Shown here: piece by piece, positions 11,072-19,281 of the stretch
How positions within the stretch are numbered: position 1 is the stretch's first letter
How the letters are laid out: each line of letters opens with the position of its first letter
Assembly (NCBI GenBank): GCA_014381825.1
Contig: JACNKX010000092.1
Coordinates: 97,794-161,793 of the forward strand
DNA from: Planctomycetota bacterium
Lineage (GTDB): Bacteria; Planctomycetota; Planctomycetia; Pirellulales; Pirellulaceae
Reading direction: 5' to 3'
Length of the DNA stretch: 64,000 nucleotides
Translations under genes and position numbers: made by a program
The notes under the pieces: generated by a model
What the model saw: only the letters and a program-made list of their open reading frames with translations
Told to the model about the DNA's origin: nothing
Databases searched by the model: none

Positions 11072-12421
11072 CTAGATTGCCAACTCGCGAATCGGTTCGC
11101 CTTGCGGAATGAGTGGGATGCCGCGACCGAGGCGGTCGGGGACCGATTGTCGGTGATCGATTCCGAGCGTGTTGTAGATCGTGGCAAGCAAGTCGCCAGG
11201 GACCAGAGGTCGATCGTGTGGCTCGGCACCGTCACGTGTCGTAGAGCCTACGATTTGACCAGCCGGGATGCCGCCCCCACTGAGAACAACCGACATCGCT
11301 TTGGGCCAATGGCCTCGTCCTGCATGGTTGTCAATTCGCGGAGCCCGACCGAACTCGCCGTAGGCCGCGACCAACACGTCGTTGGTGAGGCCGCGTTGCT
11401 CTAGATCGGCGATCAAAGCGCTGAAGGCTTGATCGTATCGGGGCAATCGTTTCACGAGATTGGGCTCGATCGTATAGTGATCATCCCACCAGTCGACGTC
11501 CTTCTCATACAGATTGATCGTGACAAATCGAACACCAGCTTCGACCAACCGCCTGGCTAACAACGCGGCTTGGCCCCAGGCATGGCGACCGTACAACGCG
11601 TGTGTCACTTCGGCTTCCTGCGAACAATCGAAGGCGTCACGAGCATGCCGGCTGCCAATTAACTCGAACGCTTGCTGTCGTACGGAATCAGCATCGCGGA
11701 GCGCGTTGCTTGCTTCGGTTTCCTCGCGAAATTGATCGAACTGCTTCAATAACCCTCGGCGATCGGCGAGGCGATCGCCGGTAACGTCTTCGGGCAGCGT
11801 GAAACCAGGCCCGCTGTACTTTCGGTTATTCGGATCGCTGGCAGCATTCAACGCGTCGTATCGCTTTCCCAAGTACGCCGCCGATTGAAAGAAACCGAGA
11901 TGCGTTTGATAGTCTTCTGGAATGCAAACATAGGCCGGCATCCCAGAGCGTTGGGGGCCTCGCATGTAAGAAACGATCGAGCCTTCGCACGGATACTGTT
12001 GGCCGGCACTCCGAGCATCGAGTTGCGGGTAGCCGGTTTGCATCCAGTGTGCCCCGTCGTCGTGTACCGCATGGCTGTGCGAGATAGATCGAATGATTGA
12101 TAGCTTATCCGCGATCTTGGCGTGGTGCGGCATGTGTTCATTGACAAGCAAGCCGGGAAGATTCGTTTCGATCGGCTCGAACGGCCCACGAACTTCGCTC
12201 GTTGCGTGTGGCTTCATGTCGTACATGTCGATGTGCGACGGCCCACCCGCCATCCAGAACAAGATCGCGGACTTCGCTTTGCCGCGACTGGCACCTTGAA
12301 CGGTCTGCAATCGCATCATTTGCTCAAGCGTTAATCCACCCAGTCCGAACGCTCCGACGCGGAGAATGGCACGGCGATCGATACGAAGCGGCGATTGAGC
12401 GGAGGCAAAAGAATTTGGCAT
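11072..12421 (-). CDS. DUF1501 family protein
   Basis: 449 aa. The DUF1501 family, greatly expanded in planctomycetes, has an alkaline-phosphatase/sulfatase-like fold. Signatures seen: an N-terminal twin-arginine-like leader (DRRAILRVGAFGLGGLTL), 'SAILFWMAGGPSHIDMYDMKP', 'HDDGAHWMQTGYP', 'ARRLVEAGVRFVTINLY' and 'NDVLVAAYGEFGRAPRID'. The leader implies export of a folded protein by Tat. I chose the ATG at 12421; an in-frame GTG at 12454 is possible but adds residues before the leader. In planctomycetes these genes usually sit beside DUF1549/DUF1553 cytochrome genes; here none is adjacent. It converges with the binding-protein gene, 25 nt apart. Biochemical role is not established for the family. 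Confidence 0.9.
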   Translation of the reverse strand: MPNSFASAQSPLRIDRRAILRVGAFGLGGLTLEQMMRLQTVQGASRGKAKSAILFWMAGGPSHIDMYDMKPHATSEVRGPFEPIETNLPGLLVNEHMPHHAKIADKLSIIRSISHSHAVHDDGAHWMQTGYPQLDARSAGQQYPCEGSIVSYMRGPQRSGMPAYVCIPEDYQTHLGFFQSAAYLGKRYDALNAASDPNNRKYSGPGFTLPEDVTGDRLADRRGLLKQFDQFREETEASNALRDADSVRQQAFELIGSRHARDAFDCSQEAEVTHALYGRHAWGQAALLARRLVEAGVRFVTINLYEKDVDWWDDHYTIEPNLVKRLPRYDQAFSALIADLEQRGLTNDVLVAAYGEFGRAPRIDNHAGRGHWPKAMSVVLSGGGIPAGQIVGSTTRDGAEPHDRPLVPGDLLATIYNTLGIDHRQSVPDRLGRGIPLIPQGEPIRELAI

Positions 12422-12501
12422 CGAAAATCTCGTCGGTCCTGATCTCAGAGACACTAGCAGTTACCCGATCATACCGAAGACGCGAGGCCCACCGCAACTT
12501 G

Positions 12502-13269
12502 TTATTTCGCCTGCATCCGCATTGCTCCGTCCAATCGGAGGACGGAACCGTTCAGCATCGTATTTTCGATGATATGTTGTGCAAATGCTGCATAGTCTGC
12601 TGGATCGCCCAATCGCGTTGGAAACACGGTTTGTGCTGTTAGCGACTCTTGAACCGCCTCCGGTGCGGCGGCGATCATCGCCGTGTTAAAGACACCGGGA
12701 GCGATCGATACGACGCGAATACCGACTCGCGCCAACTCGCGAGCGATCGGCAAGGTCATCGAAGCGACACCTCCCTTCGATGCGGCATAGGCTGCTTGGC
12801 CGAGCTGTCCTTCGAATGCGGAGACCGATGCTGTGTTGATGATCACACCCCGCTCGCCTTGCTCGTTAGGATCTGAGGCCGACATCGCCGCCGCAGCAAG
12901 ACGCAATACGTTAAATGTACCGATTAAATTGATGTGGATGACACGAGAGAACAGTTCCAAATCGTGGGGCCCTTCGCGACCGACGACTCGCGACGCCCCG
13001 AGAATCCCGGCGCAGTTGACGACGCCGTGTAGTCCGCCGAAAGTATCAACGGCAGCGGCAATCGCCGCTTCAACTTGTTCGGTCGAAGTGACATCGGTCC
13101 GGATAAACATGACCGGCGATCCAAGGTCATCCATCAACGTGCCGCCCGCCGCGTCGTTGATATCACAAACAACAACGTTCGCTCCTTGCTCGACAAAGCG
13201 ACGGACACACCCTTCGCCGAGTCCGGAACTACCACCTGTCACTAAGAACGTATTGCCGGCGAGTTTCAT
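12502..13269 (-). CDS. Short-chain dehydrogenase, 3-hydroxyacyl-CoA dehydrogenase (HSD10)-like
   Basis: 255 aa classical SDR. Cofactor motif TGGSSGLG (11-18) with D36 after the second strand, which favours NAD(H). The catalytic set is S148, Y161 and K165 (YAASK). The residues around the site and the C-terminal '[16 protein letters not shown]' resemble type-10 hydroxysteroid / short-chain 3-hydroxyacyl-CoA dehydrogenases, which oxidise hydroxyacyl-CoA in fatty-acid or branched-chain amino-acid breakdown; this is similarity, not proof of substrate. The start codon overlaps the stop of the HD-hydrolase gene (ATGA), so the two are translationally coupled. Confidence 0.9.
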   Translation of the reverse strand: MKLAGNTFLVTGGSSGLGEGCVRRFVEQGANVVVCDINDAAGGTLMDDLGSPVMFIRTDVTSTEQVEAAIAAAVDTFGGLHGVVNCAGILGASRVVGREGPHDLELFSRVIHINLIGTFNVLRLAAAAMSASDPNEQGERGVIINTASVSAFEGQLGQAAYAASKGGVASMTLPIARELARVGIRVVSIAPGVFNTAMIAAAPEAVQESLTAQTVFPTRLGDPADYAAFAQHIIENTMLNGSVLRLDGAMRMQAK

Positions 13270-14615
13270 TGTGCGTCTGCTCCAGTCGTCACGGAGATTG
13301 CTTCGCGGAGCAAGCCGTTGATGTCATGAGTCGGATTAATCTCGGCGGCAAGATCGGGATGGGCGAACAAGCGGACTCGTTTTACGAAATCGTCAAACTG
13401 TTGCCGCGCCAACGTTCGGACAACTGGGGAAACGTCGCCCAATTGCCGGTAGCGAGATTCTTTGGGGTACTGAACTTCGATGTTGAATTCGACCTCTAGC
13501 TTGATGGGTGGGGCATCGAACAGGATTTCGTGTGGCGCGACACGGCGACCGAGTTTGCGGCTCAGAAGGTTCGTAAAATGCTCGGCACAACCAACTAGCC
13601 ACGGATAGGGGCGACGCGCAAGTTGGTCGTAGATGTCTCGTTCCTGGAAGTAACTGTATTGAGCCAATCGCTTGTAGAGTCGGCGTGCCGGGCCGAACAA
13701 GCCGTCCAACAGCTCGTTAGCTGGCCCGATGCCGGCACATTTAACCAGCTCGTCGATCATCCGTTGTTCGTGTTGACGGAACAACAAGTCGAGATCGACA
13801 TCCGCGTAAAGCAAGTAGAAAGCTCGCTGCAGCATCGCCGTCGCTGCGCGAACCGAGTGGTGCCAGTAGACTTCGCTGAACATGACATAACGAGCAAAGA
13901 CCATCATCTCGGCGGCCGTTCGCCCCTTCTCCGTGATCGCCAATCCGTCACCGGCCTCGTTCAGACACAAGCTGCCAATGAGACGTTGTTGATCGAAGTT
14001 CTGGCCATAGGGAACGCCCGCATGCAAGCTGTCGCGAAACAGGTAATCCATCTTGTCGACGTCGATCGGTCCCGACAGCATGCTGTGCAAGATGCTGGAC
14101 TTTGAGTCGCGAGGCTTTTCGGAAAGAAGTGCGACGACTTCTCGAGGATTAATGCCCCAGTCGTCACGTAACGCGTCGGCGATTTCCCCTTCCAACAGGA
14201 AGCTGTTCGCGAACAATTCGTGTTCGGGAACGCCAACAAGGTCCAGGTCTTCGATGGGATGGCAAAACGGCCAATGTCCGAGATCGTGAAGAAGTGACGA
14301 GGCAATGAAGACCTCCGCGTCGTGAACCGAGATCGCGTCCGCAAACCGATCGTCGAAAGACAGTCGCTTGAGATAGAGCAGCGCCATGCGATAGACGCCA
14401 AGCGAGTGTTCGAATCTTGTGTGATGTGCTGCTGGATAGACGAGCGAGACGAGGCCAAGCTGGCTAATACGAGAGAGGCGACGGAACTCAGCAGTGTCGA
14501 TGATCTGTCGAACACGCGGCGTGAGCGGCACATCGAGTTGGGGTGGGATACGAAGCAGTTGTTGCCGCGCGTCGAGCCCCTGGATTTCTGGGATCTCACC
14601 GATAGTGCTGGACAC
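13266..14615 (-). CDS. HD-domain phosphohydrolase, dGTPase-related
   Basis: 449 aa. The HD metal site is clear: H70 ([12 protein letters not shown]), H110-D111 ([16 protein letters not shown]) and the later [12 protein letters not shown] aspartate. This pattern and the length match the dNTPase-like HD group (deoxynucleotide triphosphohydrolase relatives, YdhJ/SAMHD1-like), which remove triphosphate from dNTPs; nucleotide specificity cannot be told here. The C-terminal third is variable. ATG at 14615. Its last four bases overlap the SDR gene start, and the zinc-ribbon membrane protein gene lies 43 nt upstream, so all three may be co-transcribed. Confidence 0.88.
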   Translation of the reverse strand: MSSTIGEIPEIQGLDARQQLLRIPPQLDVPLTPRVRQIIDTAEFRRLSRISQLGLVSLVYPAAHHTRFEHSLGVYRMALLYLKRLSFDDRFADAISVHDAEVFIASSLLHDLGHWPFCHPIEDLDLVGVPEHELFANSFLLEGEIADALRDDWGINPREVVALLSEKPRDSKSSILHSMLSGPIDVDKMDYLFRDSLHAGVPYGQNFDQQRLIGSLCLNEAGDGLAITEKGRTAAEMMVFARYVMFSEVYWHHSVRAATAMLQRAFYLLYADVDLDLLFRQHEQRMIDELVKCAGIGPANELLDGLFGPARRLYKRLAQYSYFQERDIYDQLARRPYPWLVGCAEHFTNLLSRKLGRRVAPHEILFDAPPIKLEVEFNIEVQYPKESRYRQLGDVSPVVRTLARQQFDDFVKRVRLFAHPDLAAEINPTHDINGLLREAISVTTGADAQ

Positions 14616-14658
14616 GGCTATCTCCCGGCCTCGAACTCAGCAAAGGAATCTCGCGCGG

Positions 14659-15348
14659 CTAGCCTGCCGCCGGCACATACAATTCGATGCCGACAAACAA
14701 CGCCAGTCCACCGGTGACAAGAAGATAGAACGCGTAGTGAACAAGGCCCATCAAGTAGTCGAGATCGAGACTCGCAAAGGCGGCAAATCCACCGGCCAAA
14801 ACTAATACCGGCGTGATCATGGCAACCTGCGTAAAACCAAATGGACCGAGTTGTGACGAAAGAAACCAATAGGCTCCCCAGAGAAATGCATAAGCCGCCG
14901 CACATGATGCACCTCGAATCAGCAAGTCCATCCCATCGTACGGTTCCAGCTCGTCGCTACGAAGGAATGTATAGCTGCCAATCACCAGCGGCGGAGCCAG
15001 CAATACAGCAGCGAGGATCGGAATGATCGCTGGGAGTGGATCAGAATCGGGACCGCGACGCAGGATCACTGCGAGGACCAACACGACGAGAACTGCCGCC
15101 CCAATGCCGATCGCAACTTTCGGCGAGAACTTGGTCTCTTCCCGGAGAATTGGCTTCGAGACAGATCGGCCCTTCGAATCCTTCAGGGTTTCCGACTCCG
15201 GCGCGTGAACGACGATCTCTTCCCCGAGCTCCGGGATAGTAATCTCGCCCTTACACTTGGGGCATGGTCCCTTTTGACCCGCGAACTTTTCGCTGACGGT
15301 AAAACTCTTCTTGCAGCCGGGGCAAACGACAGTAAGCGGCACAGGCAA
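14659..15348 (-). CDS. Zinc-ribbon membrane protein of unknown function
   Basis: 229 aa from the chosen TTG start at 15348. The N-terminus VCPGCKKSFTVSEKFAGQ...CPKC is a single CxxC...CxxC ribbon of a kind often placed at the extreme N-terminus in planctomycetal membrane proteins. A charged linker leads to five or six hydrophobic helices from about residue 80 on (AIGIGAAVLVVLVLAVIL first). Start choice is uncertain: in-frame ATG codons at 15423 and 15495 exist, but would put 25 or 49 extra residues before the ribbon, and no position has a strong Shine-Dalgarno sequence. No function is recognisable. Related in design to the protein at 3820-5307. Confidence 0.7.
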   Translation of the reverse strand: MPVPLTVVCPGCKKSFTVSEKFAGQKGPCPKCKGEITIPELGEEIVVHAPESETLKDSKGRSVSKPILREETKFSPKVAIGIGAAVLVVLVLAVILRRGPDSDPLPAIIPILAAVLLAPPLVIGSYTFLRSDELEPYDGMDLLIRGASCAAAYAFLWGAYWFLSSQLGPFGFTQVAMITPVLVLAGGFAAFASLDLDYLMGLVHYAFYLLVTGGLALFVGIELYVPAAG

Positions 15349-15534
15349 ACTCGATCTGAATGGAAAAAACAGGACGAAAGGCAATGACTTAGTGTTGGCG
15401 AACTGAAAGGCGGAGTCAAGCATCCCGATTTCCGTGAGCTTTGCCACTTGTTTGCCGCGCGACAACCGTTCAGAATTAACGGCCCCGCACTCCAATCCAC
15501 CATAACCAGATCCCCAATAGATGGAGCCTGTTCG

Positions 15535-16524
15535 ATGCCCGTTTCTTTTCGTTGCTTGGCACTCGTGATGATGTTGTCCACTGCCGCCTTATTCGCTGCC
15601 GACCCGGACGCCGTTGTTTTCAACGATCCGGCCAAGGCCGGTGTCGATTATGAGCTACAGGGTGAGTATGCCGGCACTGTAAAGACTGACGAGGAGGAGT
15701 TGAAGATCGGCGTTCAGATCATCGCACTCGGCGACGGAAACTTCCGGTCGGTCGGTTTCATCGGCGGATTACCCGGTGACGGCTGGTCCCGTGGCGACAA
15801 GTCGCACACGTCTGAAGGCAAGTTGCAAGATGGACAACTTCGGTTTGCGGCGAAAGAAAAAAAGATCACTGCCCAGGTGAAGGACGGCTCGATCGTCGTT
15901 TATGGTGGTGACACGAAGGTCGCTGAGTTCACAAAGGTCCATCGTCAGAGTCCTACGCTGGGCGCCAAGCCGCCGCAAGGCGCGACCATTCTGTTTGACG
16001 GCAGTTCAACTGACGCTTGGGAAAGCGGCGAGATAATTGACGGTAAGTGGCTCGGCGCACAGAACGTGGCGACGAAAGAGAAGTTCGGCGACCATCAGTT
16101 GCATATCGAATTCCGTACGCCGTTCATGCCAGCTTCACGCGGGCAAGGTCGCGGTAACAGCGGCGTCTATCTCCAAAGTCGCTACGAAGTGCAGGTGCTG
16201 GATTCATTCGGGTTGGAAGGCAAGAATAACGAGTGTGGTGGGATCTACTCGATCGCCGAACCGATTGTAAATATGTGTTTCCCACCTCTGACTTGGCAGA
16301 CGTACGACGTCGATTTCACTGCCGCTCGCTACGACGACAGCGGCGAGAAGGTGAAGAACGCTCGCGCGACAGTTCGGCACAACGGAGTCGTGATTCACGA
16401 CGACTTGGAACTCACACACGGAACGCCTGGACGCCACGCGGAAGGACCCGAGCCAGACGGTTTGTTCTTGCAGAACCACGGCAACCCCGTGGTCTTTCAA
16501 AACGTCTGGATTGTGAAGAAGTAG
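15535..16524 (+). CDS. Secreted DUF1080 (3-keto-disaccharide hydrolase-like) protein
   Basis: 329 aa. Sec signal peptide (LALVMMLSTAALFAA). The C-terminal domain (about 150-329) is DUF1080, a concanavalin-like beta-sandwich related to GH16 and lately annotated as 3-keto-disaccharide hydrolase: 'ATILFDGSSTDAWES', 'GDHQLHIEFRTPFMP', 'GRGNSGVYLQSRYEVQVLDSFG', 'NPVVFQNVWIV'. The first 120 mature residues form a separate beta-rich domain of unknown role. The start ATG at 15535 has GGAG about nine bases upstream; the frame is open further 5' but without a signal peptide. Probably acts on carbohydrate in the periplasm or outside the cell. Divergent from the zinc-ribbon gene. Confidence 0.88.
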   Translation: MPVSFRCLALVMMLSTAALFAADPDAVVFNDPAKAGVDYELQGEYAGTVKTDEEELKIGVQIIALGDGNFRSVGFIGGLPGDGWSRGDKSHTSEGKLQDGQLRFAAKEKKITAQVKDGSIVVYGGDTKVAEFTKVHRQSPTLGAKPPQGATILFDGSSTDAWESGEIIDGKWLGAQNVATKEKFGDHQLHIEFRTPFMPASRGQGRGNSGVYLQSRYEVQVLDSFGLEGKNNECGGIYSIAEPIVNMCFPPLTWQTYDVDFTAARYDDSGEKVKNARATVRHNGVVIHDDLELTHGTPGRHAEGPEPDGLFLQNHGNPVVFQNVWIVKK

Positions 16525-16567
16525 AGAATCAGCTGGCGACGACTAGCTAACCGGTTAGGATCGCCAA

Positions 16568-18628
16568 TTACGCCGAAGCCTTCTGCAGCTTGAGCGGCAG
16601 CGAGAGCGTGAAGGTTGCTCCGGTCCGTGGCCCATCGCTTGCGACGGTCAATGATCCACCCATCTCTTTGGCCGAGAGTATCGCGCCGTGGAGCCCAAAG
16701 CCGTGACCATCTTTCTTCGTCGTGAAGCCGTGTCGAAAGATCTTCTCTATGTTCTCTGCAGCAATACCGATCCCATTATCGACAACATGCACCCTGATCC
16801 AGTGCTCTTCGCGAACTATTCGGAGATGAATCTCTCCGTTTCTCTCGCCTGCATCGCGAATCGCTTGCTTAGCGTTACCGATCAAGTTGATCAAAATTTG
16901 CATAACCTTTTGTTTGTCAAGACTCACCGGCGGCAAGCTGTCATACTCTCTCTGCACTTCTATGTGATGGCGGTCCAGTGAACCGACATTAATGCTCAAG
17001 GCGTCATCGACCAAGTCGTCGAGTGCGACGACTTGGTCCACACCCGACATCCCAGCATACGATTGCTGCGTCGACACGATATCCTTGATGTGATCGATGT
17101 TCTTTGTGAGTGAAGCCAGTTTTTCGATCAAAGTCGCCTGCTCGCCACTGAGAGCTTGGCCAGCCTCGATCAAGTAACTCGGCAAGTGCTTACCGCGCGG
17201 ATCGGTCGTGAGAAAAACGCCCAGATCATCCTTGTTTTGCGAGACAAGTTGGAGGACTCGATTCAAGTCTCCGACTTCCGAATTGCGGACGGTTTCGCTA
17301 AGCAATGCCGCGGCAACATTGACGCTATTCAATACATTTCCAACGTTGTGCAGCACGTTGTTGGCGACTTCGGCCATTCCAGCGGTTCGAGAAGCCTCGA
17401 CAAGTTGGTCGTTCATTTGGAGTAACTGCGTCTCGGCTTCTTTAATTGCAGTCAGATCGCGCACGAAGCCCGTGAACACTACTTGATCACGAAGAGCCGC
17501 TTCACAAATGGTAAGTTCCATCGGGAAGTGTGTACCGTCGAGACGAACGCCTTCAACTTCACGCCGTTCGCCTAGCAGCTTGCGATCTTCTGTTCCGATA
17601 TACTCCGTGAGGATTGCAGCGTCTTGAGTTCCCTCCGTAACTGCCATTAACGTTTGCACGCTTCGACCGATCAATGCATCGCCCTTGTAACCGAAGATAA
17701 CCTCGGCAGCGTGATTCGCCGATTGGATGATCAAGTCACCGTCGATTGTAAAGATGCCATCACTAGCAGATTCTACGATCGCGCGTACTCGATTCTCGTT
17801 GTATTCCAAACTTGCGTTTGCTTGTGACAATTCCTCGGTGCGATCGCGAACATGCCCTTCCAGATCCGCGTTTATTACGCGCAGGTCCTCGTGAGCCCGA
17901 TGCAACGCACCATCCGCGAATTCGATCCGGGCGAGCATCGCGTTAAATTCGTCATACAACTCGCCGATTTCGTCGTCGGAAGGCCGTTCCACACGAATCG
18001 AATAGTCACCATCGTCTTTCACGCGATGAATGGTCGCAGCTAGGGTTACGAGCGGATCTGAGATGAATCTTTGCAACCTCGATCCGATCAGTACGGCGAC
18101 CAACAACGAAGCCAAGGATACGCCCGCCGCGATTCCGATGTAGCGATAAATCTGCCCCTGAAGCTCGCCAACTGTAGCACGTAGAACAATCACGCCGAGT
18201 TGTTCTTCGGCGTCGACAACCGGAACCGAGACGGTCAGGAATCCGTCCTTCGAGAAAGAATGACCCATCGCCGTCGGGCACTCAGGCGCTCCTTCACTTG
18301 GATCGGTCGTGTGGTAACGCGCAAACACTTCGCCGTTTGTGTCGAAGAGGTATGCGCTTTCCACGTTGTGACGCTCGTGTAGTGAACGGAGAAGCCCTTC
18401 CGCTGAGCCCGGCTGCATGAACGCCAAGGCGGCGGTACTGTTCGATGCCAAAACCTGTGCGACGGACGCCAGTTCGTTGACCTTGTTCTTCCGCAGCAGC
18501 GAGATGTCATTGACAACGAAACCGATGCAGCTGAGCAGCAGCGCGATACCGCTGGACAAAGCCAGCAGCATTGTTAGCTTGCTCGTAATCGAAGGTCGCC
18601 GTCGTTTTCTTGTGACATTAAGGTTCAT
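16568..18628 (-). CDS. Membrane sensor histidine kinase: CHASE8-HAMP-PAS-HisKA-HATPase
   Basis: 686 aa. TM1 about 18-40; a periplasmic domain 45-155 that starts with the 'VAQVLASNSTAALAF' pattern of CHASE8; TM2 162-183; HAMP 183-240 and a coiled coil; PAS 280-395 (IVESASDGIFTIDGD, FTGFVRDLTAIKEAE); dimerisation helix with phospho-acceptor H427 (NNVLHNVGNVLNSV); then a long insert and an ATPase domain with N-box LINLIGNAKQAI, G1 DNGIGI and G2 HGFGLHG. No receiver domain is fused and no regulator gene is adjacent. It is the last gene of an operon: TonB receptor, YfiR, kinase, with a 6-nt gap from yfiR. CHASE8 is the input domain that YfiR controls in YfiN, so regulation of this kinase by the neighbouring YfiR is a strong inference. 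Confidence 0.9.
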   Translation of the reverse strand: MNLNVTRKRRRPSITSKLTMLLALSSGIALLLSCIGFVVNDISLLRKNKVNELASVAQVLASNSTAALAFMQPGSAEGLLRSLHERHNVESAYLFDTNGEVFARYHTTDPSEGAPECPTAMGHSFSKDGFLTVSVPVVDAEEQLGVIVLRATVGELQGQIYRYIGIAAGVSLASLLVAVLIGSRLQRFISDPLVTLAATIHRVKDDGDYSIRVERPSDDEIGELYDEFNAMLARIEFADGALHRAHEDLRVINADLEGHVRDRTEELSQANASLEYNENRVRAIVESASDGIFTIDGDLIIQSANHAAEVIFGYKGDALIGRSVQTLMAVTEGTQDAAILTEYIGTEDRKLLGERREVEGVRLDGTHFPMELTICEAALRDQVVFTGFVRDLTAIKEAETQLLQMNDQLVEASRTAGMAEVANNVLHNVGNVLNSVNVAAALLSETVRNSEVGDLNRVLQLVSQNKDDLGVFLTTDPRGKHLPSYLIEAGQALSGEQATLIEKLASLTKNIDHIKDIVSTQQSYAGMSGVDQVVALDDLVDDALSINVGSLDRHHIEVQREYDSLPPVSLDKQKVMQILINLIGNAKQAIRDAGERNGEIHLRIVREEHWIRVHVVDNGIGIAAENIEKIFRHGFTTKKDGHGFGLHGAILSAKEMGGSLTVASDGPRTGATFTLSLPLKLQKASA

Positions 18629-18634
18629 CGACCG

Positions 18635-19243
18635 CTACTCTTCTCCTTGATCGCGGACAACCGTCGCCAGTTTCAAGAGTAGCGCGTTGGCCTGCATTTT
18701 GCGTCGGTTCATCGCGTCGATATTGATCTCGATCTTGATCGATCCGTCTTCTAGCAACACAAAGTTTACCGTTGAGCCCTCCACGCCGTACCCCACGTTC
18801 TCGCCGACGACCAGTACCGGCTGGTTACGCGTCTGACGGATGATAGCCGCTCGAACATCGGGAGGAGTCGATGCAGCCACGAACAGCATGTGGCACGGCT
18901 TATAATCAGCCAGCGACTTGAAATACCTGACGGCAATCGGCCGCTTCTGGGCGAGTTTCGCCGCCGCAAGTTTATTCAGCGTCTGCCCAAAGGGATTTTC
19001 ACCGATAACACCGATAACGAACGCGCCTTGAGATGGCGGCAAAGCATCAGCAGGCCAAGATACGAACTTGGTGAAGTTATAGAGATAGGCAACCTTCAGG
19101 GTATGTTCCTTCGGTTGAGCCGCAAACGCCGCACTGGCCGAGAAGCAAACGGACAGGGTCGCAGCAAGTACGAGAATAGCTCGCACGACCCGCAGGTGGC
19201 GGTTCGTCCCAGCTCGCACTTGTTGTCGCTTCTGTTTGCTCAT
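18635..19243 (-). CDS. YfiR-family (DUF4154) periplasmic regulator
   Basis: 202 aa. A basic N-terminus and signal peptide (AILVLAATLSVCFSASAAFA) precede the DUF4154 domain: 'LKVAYLYNFTKFVSWP' near residue 49, 'FVIGVIGENPFG', 'CHMLFVAAS', 'PVLVVGEN', 'VNFVLLEDGSIKIEIN'. In Pseudomonas, YfiR is the periplasmic repressor of the diguanylate cyclase YfiN. Only one cysteine (C117) remains in the predicted mature protein, so the disulfide bridges described for the Pseudomonas protein cannot form within a monomer. It sits between a TonB receptor (38 nt upstream) and the CHASE8 kinase (6 nt downstream). Confidence 0.9.
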   Translation of the reverse strand: MSKQKRQQVRAGTNRHLRVVRAILVLAATLSVCFSASAAFAAQPKEHTLKVAYLYNFTKFVSWPADALPPSQGAFVIGVIGENPFGQTLNKLAAAKLAQKRPIAVRYFKSLADYKPCHMLFVAASTPPDVRAAIIRQTRNQPVLVVGENVGYGVEGSTVNFVLLEDGSIKIEINIDAMNRRKMQANALLLKLATVVRDQGEE

Positions 19244-19281
19244 CTTGGATGCGTTCTCAACTGCCCTAAAGAACTAAGGAC

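Noticed and set aside
16546..16557. 12-bp palindrome CTAACCGGTTAG between DUF1080 and the kinase gene
   Set aside because: Too short and without a T-run on either side to call a terminator with confidence.
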